From the NCBI GenBank assembly GCA_903928745.1, contig CAIYRR010000069.1, positions 1-42,867 on the forward strand: a stretch of 42,867 nt of DNA, written 5' to 3'. A program made the position numbers and the translations under genes. A model generated the notes under the pieces. That model worked only from the letters and a program-made list of their open reading frames with translations. It did not search any database and was not told where the DNA came from. Position 1 is the stretch's first letter. Each line of letters starts with the position of its first letter. This stretch comes from an uncultured Actinomycetes bacterium. GTDB lineage: Bacteria > Actinomycetota > Actinomycetes > Nanopelagicales > Nanopelagicaceae. Of the stretch, positions 1 through 9,042 are shown in pieces.

Positions 1-332
1 ATCTCAGAAATAGACTCGCCAATTTTTTGACGTGGATTCAGTGATGAGTATGGATCTTGGAAAACTAATTGGACGACAGATCGACGAGCACGGAAAAGAT
101 TTCGCGCTTTATCAGTCATGGCCTCGTTGGCCCATGAAATTTCACCAGCAGTTGTTCGCTCTAACCCTGAAATAAGACGTGCGAGGGTGGATTTTCCGCA
201 ACCACTTTCGCCAACAATTCCTAAGGTTTGGCCTTTTTCAACTCTAATTGATACTCCATTAAGAGCATTAATAAGGCTTCCGGTTGCTTGAATTTTGTAT
301 TGCTTGCGAACATTTGAAATCTCTAAACTCAT
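1..332 (-). CDS. oppF: Oligopeptide/dipeptide ABC transporter ATP-binding protein OppF/DppF (partial, N-terminal part)
   Basis: This is the N-terminal 110 codons of the second ATPase of a peptide importer; the rest runs off the left edge of the window. The ATG lies at 330-332 and overlaps the oppD stop in an ATGA, so the two are translationally coupled. The translation begins [14 protein letters not shown]. It shows a Walker A (GESGCGKST, about residues 44-52) and a Q-loop (VFQDPYSSLNPRQKIGES, about 91-108). The LNPR segment after the Q-loop is typical of OppF/DppF. It should pair with OppD on the cytoplasmic side of OppBC to energise peptide uptake. The signature motif, Walker B and C-terminal oligopeptide domain lie outside the window. 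Confidence 0.9.
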   Translation of the reverse strand, partial: MSLEISNVRKQYKIQATGSLINALNGVSIRVEKGQTLGIVGESGCGKSTLARLISGLERTTAGEISWANEAMTDKARNLFRARRSVVQLVFQDPYSSLNPRQKIGESISE

Positions 333-1297
333 TGCGCACCTCCAACTGGATGGAAGCATGCAACACTTTTTTCCAAAGTTCCAACTAAATGCGGTGCTTG
401 AGATCTACATTCGGGGGTAACAAATCCACATCTTGGCGCGAATGCACATGTGTTGCCCACTAACCAAGGTTTTTCAGGGACTCCAGCAATTGAAGTGAGT
501 CTCTTGCGGGTCTTATCAGTAGTTGTTGGAAGTGATGAGAGCAGGCCAGCGGTATATGGGTGTTGAGGGTTAGAGAAGATTTCTTTAACGCTTCCTGATT
601 CCACAATCCGCCCCGCATACATAACAACCAATCGATCCACAAGGTTGGCAACCACGCCAAGATCGTGAGTAATCCAAAGCATCGACATGTTCCGTTTTTG
701 TCGCTCCTCGGCTACCAAAGCAAGAATCTGTTGCTGGATAGTGACATCCAGTGCAGTCGTTGGCTCATCAGCAATCAAGAGTTTAGGTGAAAGGATCAGA
801 GCCATCGCAATCATGACCCTTTGGCGCATTCCGCCAGAAAATTCATGCGGATAGCTTTCAATCGCGCGATTTACATCGGGAATACCAACTTCTTCTAGCG
901 CTTGACGCACTCGATCCAGGGAGGAGTCATCCAATGTTTCATGAGATTCAATGACTTCTAGAAGTTGTTTACCAATTTTCATCACTGGATTAAGTGCGGT
1001 CATCGGATCCTGGTAGACCATGGAAATATCAAGGCCGCGAAGTTTACGAAGTGACTCAGCATCCAAAGAAAGTAGATCTGTACCATTGAATTTGATCGAT
1101 CCCGCCGAAACTCCCACACCACGAGGCAGAAGCCCTAAGACTGATAAAGCTGAGAGGGTCTTACCGGATCCGCTTTCACCAACAACACCTACTGCTTCAC
1201 CTGCGTGAATTTCAAAATTGACATCGTTGACCAAAATCCGTGGATCTTGAATTGTCGAAATGGAAAGATCTTTGACTGAAAGAAGAGGCTCGTTCAT
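329..1297 (-). CDS. oppD: Oligopeptide/dipeptide ABC transporter ATP-binding protein OppD
   Basis: This is the ATPase subunit of an Opp/Dpp-type peptide importer, 322 aa, a normal length. Visible motifs are Walker A GESGSGKT (40-47), Q-loop [10 protein letters not shown] (95-104), signature FSGGMRQR (153-160) and Walker [13 protein letters not shown] (173-184). The C-terminal oligopeptide-transporter extension has the Cys-rich stretch CAFAPRC...C...C at about 284-315, seen in OppD/DppD proteins. The start overlaps the oppC stop by 4 bp (ATGA), and its own stop overlaps the oppF start in the same way. This points to one transcript with coupled translation. The substrate cannot be read from this subunit. 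Confidence 0.95.
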   Translation of the reverse strand: MNEPLLSVKDLSISTIQDPRILVNDVNFEIHAGEAVGVVGESGSGKTLSALSVLGLLPRGVGVSAGSIKFNGTDLLSLDAESLRKLRGLDISMVYQDPMTALNPVMKIGKQLLEVIESHETLDDSSLDRVRQALEEVGIPDVNRAIESYPHEFSGGMRQRVMIAMALILSPKLLIADEPTTALDVTIQQQILALVAEERQKRNMSMLWITHDLGVVANLVDRLVVMYAGRIVESGSVKEIFSNPQHPYTAGLLSSLPTTTDKTRKRLTSIAGVPEKPWLVGNTCAFAPRCGFVTPECRSQAPHLVGTLEKSVACFHPVGGAQ

Positions 1298-2154
1298 GAA
1301 CTTCTCCTTGCAGGATCAAGTGCGTCGCGTAAACCATCGCCCACTAGATTGAGGCCAACAACGACAATGGTGATAAATAATGAAGGGAATACGAGCGTCC
1401 ACCATGCAAATGCAGCGAGAGGTTGCGCATCGGAAACCATTAGACCCAAGGAAGCATTTGGTGGCTGAGTACCGAGGCCTAGAAAACTCAAACCCGATTC
1501 AGTCAAGATCGCCCAGGAAAGTGAAAGTGCAATCTGTACGACAATCGGGGCAAAGACATTTGGCAAAATATGTTTGATGAGAATTCGTGGCGACGAATAA
1601 CCCAAGATTCGAGAAACCTTGATGTAATCCATCTCTTTGACGCTCAAGACAGGACCGCGGGCCACACGTATAAAGATTGGCGTGTAAACAATGGCAATGG
1701 CTAGAGAAGTTTCATACCAAGCATTTCCCAAGCTTGCTACGATTGCCAAAGCCAAAAGGATTGCAGGAAAAGCAAAGAACACGTCACTTACTCGTGTAAT
1801 CACCATGTCAAACCATTTACCGAGGTAGCCGCCCAAGATACCTAGCGTGATTCCTACGATTGCCGCGAGAGATACGGCGGTGATGGATACGGTCAAAGAA
1901 CGACGCATTCCATCTAGTGTCCGAGAGAAAACATCACGACCAAAATCATCCGTGCCAAACCAGAACTTGCTTGATGGAGCATGGAGAAGGCTCTCAATAT
2001 TTTGATCCAATGGGTTATGAGGAAGCCAACCCATTGCAGCGCAAATCGAAACAATGATCATGAAGAGCAACAACACTGCTCCTACTACCCCGCTAGTACT
2101 TTGGAGGTAGTAGTGAACGGCGCCTCTTTGGCTGACTTCTTTTTTCTTGGCCAT
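1294..2154 (-). CDS. oppC: Peptide ABC transporter permease OppC/DppC
   Basis: This is the second transmembrane subunit of the peptide importer, 286 aa. It has a short Lys-rich cytoplasmic N-terminus (MAKKKEV), a first membrane segment at about 19-40 and the periplasmic-type FGTDDFGRDVFSRTLDGMR loop characteristic of OppC/DppC. The EAA-type loop follows (KEMDYIKVSRILGYSS...HILPNV, about 172-197), which docks the ATPases. Five further hydrophobic segments follow. The ATG at 2152-2154 directly abuts the oppB stop at 2155-2157, and the 3' end overlaps oppD by 4 bp. Confidence 0.93.
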   Translation of the reverse strand: MAKKKEVSQRGAVHYYLQSTSGVVGAVLLLFMIIVSICAAMGWLPHNPLDQNIESLLHAPSSKFWFGTDDFGRDVFSRTLDGMRRSLTVSITAVSLAAIVGITLGILGGYLGKWFDMVITRVSDVFFAFPAILLALAIVASLGNAWYETSLAIAIVYTPIFIRVARGPVLSVKEMDYIKVSRILGYSSPRILIKHILPNVFAPIVVQIALSLSWAILTESGLSFLGLGTQPPNASLGLMVSDAQPLAAFAWWTLVFPSLFITIVVVGLNLVGDGLRDALDPARRSS

Positions 2155-3135
2155 TTATTTAATCCGCGGATCTACTCGTCGATACACCAAGTCGGTCAAT
2201 ATATTGATCGTTACAAACATGATGGCAAAAACCATGACGCTACTTTGTACAGTTGCATATTCGCGTCGTGTGATGGCCTCAAGAACTTGGCGGCCCATTC
2301 CAGGTAGGGCGAAAATCTTCTCAACAATTACTGCACCACCGAGTAAATAGCCAAACTGGATTCCTGTCATCGTGACAATAGGAATCAGAGAATTACGTAG
2401 TACATGTTTGAACTGAACTTTTCGGGAGGGAACACCTTTTCCGAAAGCAGTGCGAACAAAATCTTTATCTACCGTCTCTAAAAGAGCGGACCTTGTCGTG
2501 CGCATTACAGGTGCGGCAACGGCAATTCCTAGCACCAATCCAGGAAACATCATCTGTTGGAAATTCATCCAAGGATCTTTCCAGGGAGGCATATATTCAA
2601 GGCTGTTGGGAAAATAATGAAACTTATTAGCCATGATTGTGACTATCGCTGTACTTAAAACGAACCCAGGGATCGCTAATGCGAGAAGACCAAAAAGTTG
2701 CCCACCGAAATCGCGAAGACTTCCTGGCTTGCGGGCACTAAACATGCCGATTGCGATTCCCATGATTACACCAAGGATGGTTCCGATGAATGCCAGTTCA
2801 ACAGTGACCGGCAGTGCAACTTTGGTGAGGGTGAATACAGAACGCCCTGTTGCAAATGAATACCCAAAATTCCCGCTGAGGAAGCTTCTCATCCAGGAGA
2901 TATATTGCATCACCATGGGTTGGTCGATGCCGTAATAATGACGAAGTTCGGCAATTTGCTGCGGATTTAGAGCGCCAGTTTCAATTCCAAATGCTCCAGT
3001 GATGGTGTTGCCTGGAATTACACGTAGAACTAAGAAAACAAATACTGAAATTCCAAAAAGAGTTGTGATCGCACTTGCTATACGTATAAATGTTGAAGAG
3101 AAAACTAATCGCCGCAGTTTGCTTATGCCCTGCAT
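2155..3135 (-). CDS. oppB: Peptide ABC transporter permease OppB/DppB
   Basis: This is the first transmembrane subunit of the peptide importer, 326 aa and about six membrane helices. The N-terminal helix carries the OppB-type FVFLVLRVIPGN motif. The segment around GALNPQQIAELRHYYGID and the EAA-like loop DKDFVRTAFGKGVPSRKVQFKHVLRNSLIP (written here only as a region, about 225-255) fit the family. A strong AAGGAGG lies about 10 nt upstream of the ATG. It is separated from oppA by a 94-bp gap containing a hairpin (3187-3222), so oppBCDF expression probably depends on read-through from oppA. Confidence 0.93.
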   Translation of the reverse strand: MQGISKLRRLVFSSTFIRIASAITTLFGISVFVFLVLRVIPGNTITGAFGIETGALNPQQIAELRHYYGIDQPMVMQYISWMRSFLSGNFGYSFATGRSVFTLTKVALPVTVELAFIGTILGVIMGIAIGMFSARKPGSLRDFGGQLFGLLALAIPGFVLSTAIVTIMANKFHYFPNSLEYMPPWKDPWMNFQQMMFPGLVLGIAVAAPVMRTTRSALLETVDKDFVRTAFGKGVPSRKVQFKHVLRNSLIPIVTMTGIQFGYLLGGAVIVEKIFALPGMGRQVLEAITRREYATVQSSVMVFAIMFVTINILTDLVYRRVDPRIK

Positions 3136-3186
3136 TGCGATGAGCCTCCTTGGTTTAACGAATAAATATCAGAAAGAAAATGAATA

Positions 3187-3222
3187 GTGGCGGTGCTCAA
3201 GAATTAACCTGAGCACCGCCAC
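3187..3222 (-). terminator. Strong hairpin between oppA and oppB, probable attenuating terminator
   Basis: A perfect 13-bp inverted repeat, GTGGCGGTGCTCA / TGAGCACCGCCAC, encloses a 10-nt loop (3200-3209). It begins 8 bp after the oppA stop. On the transcribed (minus) strand it is followed by a T-rich stretch (TATTCATTTTCTTTC), not by a clean U-run. The placement after the binding-protein gene and before the permease genes is the usual position for a partial terminator or 3'-stabilising stem that lets the binding protein outnumber the membrane components. Confidence 0.8.
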
Positions 3223-3229
3223 AGTTCAA

Positions 3230-4747
3230 TTAGTTCATATCCACCTTACGAAGTTCAAGAAGTGAACCTGTAGCTAGTGGAACGAAGCCAGTTACGTTCT
3301 TTGCAGTAACGCGATACTCAAGCGGAGCAAAGAGCCATACCCACGCGGCGTTATTCTCGAGTTCTGCTGAGATTGCCTTATAGATGGCGGTGCGTTGTGT
3401 AACGCTGCCTGAAGCCTTGCCCTGTGTGAATAGGGAATCAAGAGTTGCTGATGAATAACCAGCTACCTTGTTCAAGTTACCTGTTGATGTGAAGTAACGG
3501 GTGTACATAGTGTCTGGATCAATCTTTCCGCCGTTGTTTGCAATTGCAGTACCGAAGTCTGCTGCCAACCAACGAGATACGAAAGTTGAATCATCGACAA
3601 CATCAAGTTCCATAGTGATTCCAGCCTTTGCCAACTGTGACTTCAAGCTCTGGCCAATGCCAGCGATTGTTGCCTGTTGGGTTGGTGCAACCATGGTCTT
3701 AAATGTTAAGCCGTTTGGATATCCAGCAGCAGTTAGGTAGGCCTTGGCCTTTACTAGATCAACTTCTGGACATGGACGAGCTTTTGGATCTGACTTGTAT
3801 GCAGGGCTGGTGATTGGTCCGATAACGGATCCATCTCCTGAAGCAGCTGTCTTTACAACTTCTGCACGGCTGATTGCACACTGAACAGCCAAACGCACGT
3901 TGAGATTATTAAATGGTGCTTGGCGAGCGTTGATCTGAAGTGCCATGTATGCAAGACCAGGAGTCTTGTACATGGTCAAGTTAGAACTAACTTGCTTTGC
4001 AACAAGTGGTGAGGTGATAACTGCGAACTGAACTGTTCCTGCATTCAGTGCTGAAAGGATTGATGCTTCAGTTGGGATAACGCGGAATGTAACGGTATCC
4101 AACTTTGGAGCGCCGCCCCAGTATGTTGAATTCTTTGTCAACTTAACTGATTGACCAGCATCCCATGAAACAAACTTGAATGGGCCGGTTCCGTTAACGG
4201 ATCCTGCTTTGCCAACATTTCCAGCAGCAATATCTGTGCTTGAGAGCATGGCCATATTTACGCCATCGAGAGCTGCAAGAATTGGAACGTTAGGCTGGGT
4301 CAAAGTCAAAGTGACGTTGAGTCCAGATGCACTAATTGATTTAATAGTTGCGATGTTCGCACGAGCAGCAGCCTTGTTGGCTGGGTCAAGGATTCGATCC
4401 AATGATGCCTTTACATCTGTTGCATCAAATGCCGAACCGTCTTGGAACTTAACGCCCTTGCGAAGGTGCAAACGCAATTCTGTTCCGGCGGCATTGAAGC
4501 CCCATGATGTTGCAAGACCTGGACGAATCTGAAGCTTTGGACCAACTTCTACAAGTGATCCGTAGACCAATCCGAGTGCGCGAACAGTTGAGAAACTGGT
4601 TGCGCCTTGTGGATCGAGCTTGTCGATATCAAGAGTGATACCAACGACGAGATCCTTGCTTGCTGCCTGGGCAGGTGCCACGAGCACCACGCCTGCAACC
4701 AGTGCGGTGGCAACGCCAACGACTGCGATTTTCTTTCTTAACTTCAC
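3230..4747 (-). CDS. oppA: Peptide ABC transporter substrate-binding protein OppA/DppA (SBP family 5)
   Basis: This is an extracytoplasmic solute-binding protein of family 5, 505 aa. It has a classical signal peptide (Lys/Arg-rich MKLRKK, a hydrophobic core and cleavage after APAQA at about 28). The family-5 pattern follows: LDPQGATSFSTVRALGLVYGSLVE, the GLATSW segment, and LHLRKGVKFQDGSAFDATDVKASLDR as a region at about 95-122. The start is a GTG at 4745-4747 with AAGGGG about 6 nt upstream. There is no Cys near the signal cleavage site, so no lipobox, although binding proteins of Gram-positive bacteria are usually lipoproteins. It lies downstream of murQ with its own likely promoter. Ligands could be peptides or muropeptides; the sequence does not decide. 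Confidence 0.92.
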   Translation of the reverse strand: MKLRKKIAVVGVATALVAGVVLVAPAQAASKDLVVGITLDIDKLDPQGATSFSTVRALGLVYGSLVEVGPKLQIRPGLATSWGFNAAGTELRLHLRKGVKFQDGSAFDATDVKASLDRILDPANKAAARANIATIKSISASGLNVTLTLTQPNVPILAALDGVNMAMLSSTDIAAGNVGKAGSVNGTGPFKFVSWDAGQSVKLTKNSTYWGGAPKLDTVTFRVIPTEASILSALNAGTVQFAVITSPLVAKQVSSNLTMYKTPGLAYMALQINARQAPFNNLNVRLAVQCAISRAEVVKTAASGDGSVIGPITSPAYKSDPKARPCPEVDLVKAKAYLTAAGYPNGLTFKTMVAPTQQATIAGIGQSLKSQLAKAGITMELDVVDDSTFVSRWLAADFGTAIANNGGKIDPDTMYTRYFTSTGNLNKVAGYSSATLDSLFTQGKASGSVTQRTAIYKAISAELENNAAWVWLFAPLEYRVTAKNVTGFVPLATGSLLELRKVDMN

Positions 4748-4828
4748 TTAATTCCCCTTTCAAGGATGGAACCATGGAGGACACAATGCCATGAAAAAAA
4801 ACTTCATCGATTGACATCGACTGTGTAA

Positions 4829-4857
4829 ATCATCGCCTTATTTAGAGCACAGGTCAA
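4829..4857 (-). promoter_or_regulatory. Putative oppA promoter
   Basis: On the minus strand TTGACC (4852-4857) is followed after exactly 17 bp by GATGAT (4829-4834). It lies in the 142-bp gap between the murQ stop and the oppA GTG start. The -35 is good and the -10 is weak. A T8 run follows at 4794-4801 inside the predicted leader. Confidence 0.4.
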
Positions 4858-4889
4858 GCCGAACATGGTCACAGAGTTGTTATAAAACG

Positions 4890-5816
4890 CTATTCGGTTG
4901 CTAGCGCCTGGCGTACACGATTGGACGCACTATGCAGGCGATCTCGGGCTGCTGATGCATCGAGGCTAAGTAATAACATCAATATTGCAACTTTCACTTC
5001 ATTCCCAGAATCCAAGAGCGCTTTCTTTGCTTCAGATCGTGTAGCCCCCGTGGCTTTTTCGATAATGCGAATAGCGCGATCTTGAAGTTTCTCATTGGTA
5101 ACTTGTAGATCCACCATCAGATTTCCAAATGTCTTCCCTAAACGCACCATTGTGATTGTAGAAATCATATTAAGAACTAATTTCTGAGCCGTCCCAGATT
5201 TCAAACGAGTAGATCCAGCAAGTAATTCTGGTCCCGAATCAACTTCGATTGGGTGGTCAATATCTTTCGACATTTCAGAATTCGGGTTTGAAGTGAGTCC
5301 AATTGTTAGGGCGCCAAGTTTCTTCGCGTAAGCCAGTGCTCCCATGACATAAGGAGTCCGGCCGCTTGCAGCAATTCCTACAACACAATCTTTAGTTGTC
5401 AGATTCGCATGAACCAATTCCTGCTCACCTGCCGCAAAATCATCTTCGGCGCCTTCAACAGCATGCTTAAGTGCGCGATCGCCCCCTGCAATAAATGCAA
5501 TCACCTGCTCTTCTGTCACAGAAAATGTTGGTCCACACTCGGCGGCATCTAAAACGCCCAATCGTCCAGATGTTCCTGCTCCAATATAAATAAGTCGACC
5601 ACCTTGCAACATTCGATCAACAATTGCATCTATCGCACGTTCGATATTCGGCAGGACTAGCGCTACAGCTTTAGGAACTTCGGAATCACTTTCATTCATT
5701 GCTTGCAATAGTTCCGAAACGGACATGACATCAAGCAGGTGAAATTTGGCATCTACTTGTTCGGTGCGCAATTGCCCTAAATGGCCGAGTGATGCGTCTT
5801 CAGTCCCGTTTGTCAT
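4890..5816 (-). CDS. murQ: N-acetylmuramic acid 6-phosphate etherase MurQ
   Basis: MurQ cleaves the lactyl ether of MurNAc-6-phosphate to give GlcNAc-6-phosphate and D-lactate in peptidoglycan recycling; it is cytoplasmic. The protein is 308 aa, normal for the family. A SIS sugar-phosphate domain is visible with the MurQ signature GAGTSGRLGVLDAAECGPTF (about 81-100), the AFIAGGDRAL segment, GIAASGRTPYV (about 149-159) and a small helical C-terminus (GATRSEAKKALLDSGNEVK). GAAAGG lies 5 nt before the ATG (written GAAAGG on the minus strand at 5822-5827). It is divergent from the gene at 5895 and co-directional with the opp genes downstream, which suggests cell-wall fragment uptake and recycling. 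Confidence 0.93.
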   Translation of the reverse strand: MTNGTEDASLGHLGQLRTEQVDAKFHLLDVMSVSELLQAMNESDSEVPKAVALVLPNIERAIDAIVDRMLQGGRLIYIGAGTSGRLGVLDAAECGPTFSVTEEQVIAFIAGGDRALKHAVEGAEDDFAAGEQELVHANLTTKDCVVGIAASGRTPYVMGALAYAKKLGALTIGLTSNPNSEMSKDIDHPIEVDSGPELLAGSTRLKSGTAQKLVLNMISTITMVRLGKTFGNLMVDLQVTNEKLQDRAIRIIEKATGATRSEAKKALLDSGNEVKVAILMLLLSLDASAARDRLHSASNRVRQALATE

Positions 5817-5860
5817 GAATACCTTTCGTAGTAAGAAAAGGATAAGCCTGAAAGTGAGTT

Positions 5861-5888
5861 TTGGAAACCAGACTAGGGGTTCTAGGCT
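5861..5888 (+). promoter_or_regulatory. Putative leaderless promoter of the 5895 membrane protein
   Basis: TTGGAA (5861-5866), a 16-bp spacer, and TAGGCT (5883-5888) are followed by 6 nt and then the ATG at 5895. No Shine-Dalgarno sequence precedes the ATG. The arrangement places the transcription start at or next to the start codon, as in actinobacterial leaderless mRNAs. Confidence 0.5.
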
Positions 5889-5894
5889 GAAGTC

Positions 5895-6452
5895 ATGTCG
5901 AGCTACTTACTCGCGGGACTAGTTATATTGATCGCAAATTTACTTCCTGCTTTTGCGCCACCGACCTGGTCAATACTTGTCTATTTTGTATTTCGCGAAC
6001 ATATGAATCCCGCACTCTTGGTGTTAATAGGTGTCGCATGCGCCACTCTTGGACGTGCTGGTCTAGCGATAACCTTCAGGAAAATTGCACCGCGATTACC
6101 TCGTGGTTACGTTGCCAATTTGGAACGTTTAGGCGCGCGTGTTAATACTGACTCGCGTAGCACCTGGGGGCTCCTCCTGCTTTTCTTTGTATCCCCCATT
6201 ACTTCTGCACAATTATTCGAAGCAGCAGGCATCATTAAACAAATCGCATTGAAGCCGCTCCTTGTTGTTTTCGCCATGGGCCGCATCATCAGCTATTCGT
6301 TTTATGTATCGGGTGCTCACGTTTTAAGTTCGACTTCACTTGGCTCATTGATCTCACGCGAAATAACATCACCGCAGGCGATAGCTCTTCAAGTGCTCTT
6401 CATTGTTGGGCTTATAGCCCTCGGAAATGTGAAGTGGAAACAGCGACCTTAA
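5895..6452 (+). CDS. Small integral membrane protein, possibly VTT/DedA-like
   Basis: The protein is 185 aa, with hydrophobic segments at about 4-22, 38-60, 90-110, 118-140 and 160-178. The N-terminal [18 protein letters not shown] and a re-entrant-like second half ([18 protein letters not shown]) recall the VTT/DedA membrane family, but the match is by eye and weak. The ATG at 5895 was chosen because a TANNNT -10 element sits 6 nt upstream. The gene converges on clpC and the two share the TTAA at 6449-6452, so each stop codon lies partly within the other gene's. No function can be assigned. Confidence 0.75.
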   Translation: MSSYLLAGLVILIANLLPAFAPPTWSILVYFVFREHMNPALLVLIGVACATLGRAGLAITFRKIAPRLPRGYVANLERLGARVNTDSRSTWGLLLLFFVSPITSAQLFEAAGIIKQIALKPLLVVFAMGRIISYSFYVSGAHVLSSTSLGSLISREITSPQAIALQVLFIVGLIALGNVKWKQRP

Positions 6453-8950
6453 GCAGTCGGCGCTTCCGTCAAATCTCCAGGCGTATCAGGCATGAGTGCC
6501 TTAAGCGAACCCGCAAAAGTAAATTTCGCTTCCGCGCCTTCTCCTTCAACGTCGACAACAATGATTTCTCCTGCTTTGAGTTCTCCGAAGAGAATCTTTT
6601 CAGAGAGCGCATCTTCGATTTCACGTTGAATAGTGCGGCGCAATGGACGCGCACCCATCAATGGGTCGTATCCGCGAGCAGCAAGTAATTCCTTGGCAGC
6701 CGAGGTCAATTCAATTCCCATGTCCTTGGCCTTCAAGCGATCATCAAGATTGGTGATCATGAGATCAACGATCTGAATGATCTCCAACTTGGTGAGCTGG
6801 TGGAAGACGATGATGTCATCGATGCGGTTCAGGAACTCTGGACGGAAATGAGTTTTGAGTTCATCTCCAACCTTTGCTTTCATGCGCTCGTAGTTGCTCA
6901 GCTCATCTTCAGAGTTAGCAAATCCGAGGCCCGCGCCCTTTGAAATATCGCGAGTACCTAAGTTGGTGGTCATGATGATGACGGTGTTCTTGAAGTCAAC
7001 AACGCGACCTTGAGCATCTGTAAGTCGTCCATCTTCAAGCACCTGCAAAAGTGAATTAAAGATATCTGGGTGAGCCTTTTCAATTTCATCGAAAAGGACA
7101 ACAGAGAATGGCTTACGGCGTACTTTCTCCGTCAACTGTCCACCCTCGTCATATCCGACAAACCCTGGAGGCGCACCGAAAAGACGTGATGCGGTGTGGC
7201 GCTCGGAGTATTCAGACATATCCAATTGAATAAGTGAGTCTGAACTTCCAAATAAGAATGCTGCCAAAGTACGCGAAAGTTCTGTTTTTCCAACACCAGA
7301 TGGACCAGCGAAAATGAAAGAACCACCAGGACGCTTTGGATCTTTCAGTCCAGCACGTGTACGACGAATTGCTTGTGAGAGAGCCTTAATCGCTTGATCT
7401 TGGCCGATAACACGACGATGCAATTCATCTTCCATGCGAAGCAGACGTGCGGTTTCTTCTTCAGTTAATTTAAATACAGGAATACCTGTTGCAATAGAAA
7501 GTACTTCGGCAATGAGTTCTTCATCAACCTCGGTGACCATATCCAGGTCGCCGGCTTTCCATGTCTTTTCACGCTCTGATTTTTCAATCATTAAATTCTT
7601 TTCAGTATCGCGAAGTGCCGCAGCCTTCTCGAAATCCTGTCCATCAATGGCGGATTCCTTTTCTTTGCGTACCTTTGCGATTTTGTCATCAAATTCGCGA
7701 AGCTCTGGTGGCGCCGTCATGCGACGAATGCGCAGACGCGATCCTGCTTCATCAATGAGGTCAATCGCCTTATCTGGCAAGAAGCGATCTGAAACATATC
7801 GATCTGCCAACGTTGCGGCGGATACGAGTGCTGCATCGGAGATTGAAACACGGTGGTGGGTTTCGTAGCGATCACGAAGACCTTTGAGAATCTCAATTGT
7901 CTGCTCTAGAGATGGTTCAGCAACCTGAATAGGTTGGAAACGACGCTCAAGCGCGGCATCTTTTTCAAGGTGCTTGCGATACTCATCCAAAGTTGTTGCG
8001 CCAATTGTTTGGAGTTCGCCACGTGCGAGCATTGGCTTCAAAATACTTGCAGCATCAATTGCACCTTCTGCTGCGCCCGCACCAACAAGAGTGTGAATCT
8101 CATCGATGAACAAAATAATGTCTCCGCGGGTGCGAATTTCTTTCAGTACTTTCTTCAGACGTTCTTCGAAATCTCCGCGGTAACGGCTTCCAGCAACTAG
8201 TGCTCCAAGATCCAGGGAATACAGTTGCTTGTCTTTCAATGTTTCTGGAACATCTCCACGAACGATTGCTTGAGCAAGTCCCTCAACAACAGCAGTTTTA
8301 CCAACGCCCGGCTCACCAATAAGTACTGGGTTATTTTTTGTGCGGCGAGATAAAACCTGCATTACGCGTTCGATTTCTTTTTCGCGACCAATAACTGGAT
8401 CGAGTTTTCCCTCGCGAGCAGCTTGCGTGAGGTTGCGCCCAAATTGATCAAGAATTAGTGAAGTCGAAGGAGTTCCTTCAGCCGGTCCGCCTGTTGTGAC
8501 GGTCTCTTTACCTTGATAACCAGAAAGAAGTTGAATCACTTGCTGGCGAACGCGCGCAAGATCGGCCCCTAACTTCATCAAAACTTGAGCAGCAACGCCT
8601 TCGCCTTCGCGAATAAGTCCAAGCAAAATATGTTCAGTACCGATGTAGTTGTGTCCCAACTGCAATGCTTCGCGAAGTGAAAGCTCGAGAACTTTCTTCG
8701 CGCGCGGAGTAAAAGGAATGTGCCCACTTGGTGCTTGTTGACCCTGTCCGATGATTTCCTCGACCTGCGAGCGCACCGCTTCAAGAGAGATGCTCAGGGA
8801 TTCGAGCGCTTTGGCAGCAACGCCTTCGCCTTCATGGATAAGACCCAGAAGGATGTGCTCAGTACCGATGTAATTGTGGTTGAGCATGCGTGCTTCTTCT
8901 TGAGCCAAAACAACAACACGTCGGGCTCGGTCTGTAAAGCGCTCAAACAT
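6449..8950 (-). CDS. clpC: ATP-dependent Clp protease ATP-binding subunit ClpC
   Basis: This AAA+ unfoldase feeds substrates to ClpP; 833 aa, normal for actinobacterial ClpC1. It has two Clp-N repeats ([20 protein letters not shown] at 26-45 and the near-copy at 101-120). D1 has Walker A GEPGVGKT (212-219) and Walker [14 protein letters not shown] segment ([17 protein letters not shown]) lies in the middle domain. D2 has Walker A GPSGVGKT, Walker [12 protein letters not shown] and a GLGF loop of the type used to dock ClpP. AAGGAG lies 5 nt before the ATG. It is a single-gene unit with its own promoter and about an 85-nt leader. clpP is not in the window. Confidence 0.97.
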   Translation of the reverse strand: MFERFTDRARRVVVLAQEEARMLNHNYIGTEHILLGLIHEGEGVAAKALESLSISLEAVRSQVEEIIGQGQQAPSGHIPFTPRAKKVLELSLREALQLGHNYIGTEHILLGLIREGEGVAAQVLMKLGADLARVRQQVIQLLSGYQGKETVTTGGPAEGTPSTSLILDQFGRNLTQAAREGKLDPVIGREKEIERVMQVLSRRTKNNPVLIGEPGVGKTAVVEGLAQAIVRGDVPETLKDKQLYSLDLGALVAGSRYRGDFEERLKKVLKEIRTRGDIILFIDEIHTLVGAGAAEGAIDAASILKPMLARGELQTIGATTLDEYRKHLEKDAALERRFQPIQVAEPSLEQTIEILKGLRDRYETHHRVSISDAALVSAATLADRYVSDRFLPDKAIDLIDEAGSRLRIRRMTAPPELREFDDKIAKVRKEKESAIDGQDFEKAAALRDTEKNLMIEKSEREKTWKAGDLDMVTEVDEELIAEVLSIATGIPVFKLTEEETARLLRMEDELHRRVIGQDQAIKALSQAIRRTRAGLKDPKRPGGSFIFAGPSGVGKTELSRTLAAFLFGSSDSLIQLDMSEYSERHTASRLFGAPPGFVGYDEGGQLTEKVRRKPFSVVLFDEIEKAHPDIFNSLLQVLEDGRLTDAQGRVVDFKNTVIIMTTNLGTRDISKGAGLGFANSEDELSNYERMKAKVGDELKTHFRPEFLNRIDDIIVFHQLTKLEIIQIVDLMITNLDDRLKAKDMGIELTSAAKELLAARGYDPLMGARPLRRTIQREIEDALSEKILFGELKAGEIIVVDVEGEGAEAKFTFAGSLKALMPDTPGDLTEAPTA

Positions 8951-8995
8951 CAGGACTCCTTCTTGAAAACTGGCTAGTCGCTAAGCCTAATGCCA

Positions 8996-9012
8996 CGCAG
9001 GGTAGCCCTGCG
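8996..9012. promoter_or_regulatory. Perfect 7-3-7 inverted repeat in the clpC leader
   Basis: CGCAGGG-TAG-CCCTGCG is a perfect palindrome lying 46 bp upstream of the clpC ATG, downstream of the likely transcription start. It does not match the CIRCE, HAIR or ClgR (GTTCGC-N5-GCGAAC) sites as I remember them. It could be an operator, an mRNA stem, or the residue of a terminator for the argA-containing operon, though no U-run follows. Confidence 0.45.
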
Positions 9013-9042
9013 AGGCGAGCTTGTTCGTCACCTTTACAACCC

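Noticed and set aside
4794-4825. Stem plus T8 run after murQ as an intrinsic terminator
   Set aside because: The stem (TCGAT/ATCGA) is only 5 bp and lies downstream of the putative oppA promoter, so it would end the oppA leader; support is too weak.
4811-4846. TTGACA on the plus strand in the murQ-oppA gap, looking like a promoter towards murQ
   Set aside because: No acceptable -10 at 16-18 bp, and it would only transcribe antisense to murQ.
7434-7868. 144-codon open frame on the plus strand inside clpC
   Set aside because: It is antisense to the well-conserved ClpC coding sequence; its Ser/Arg-rich composition is what antisense reading of a coding frame gives. No ribosome binding site or recognisable domain.
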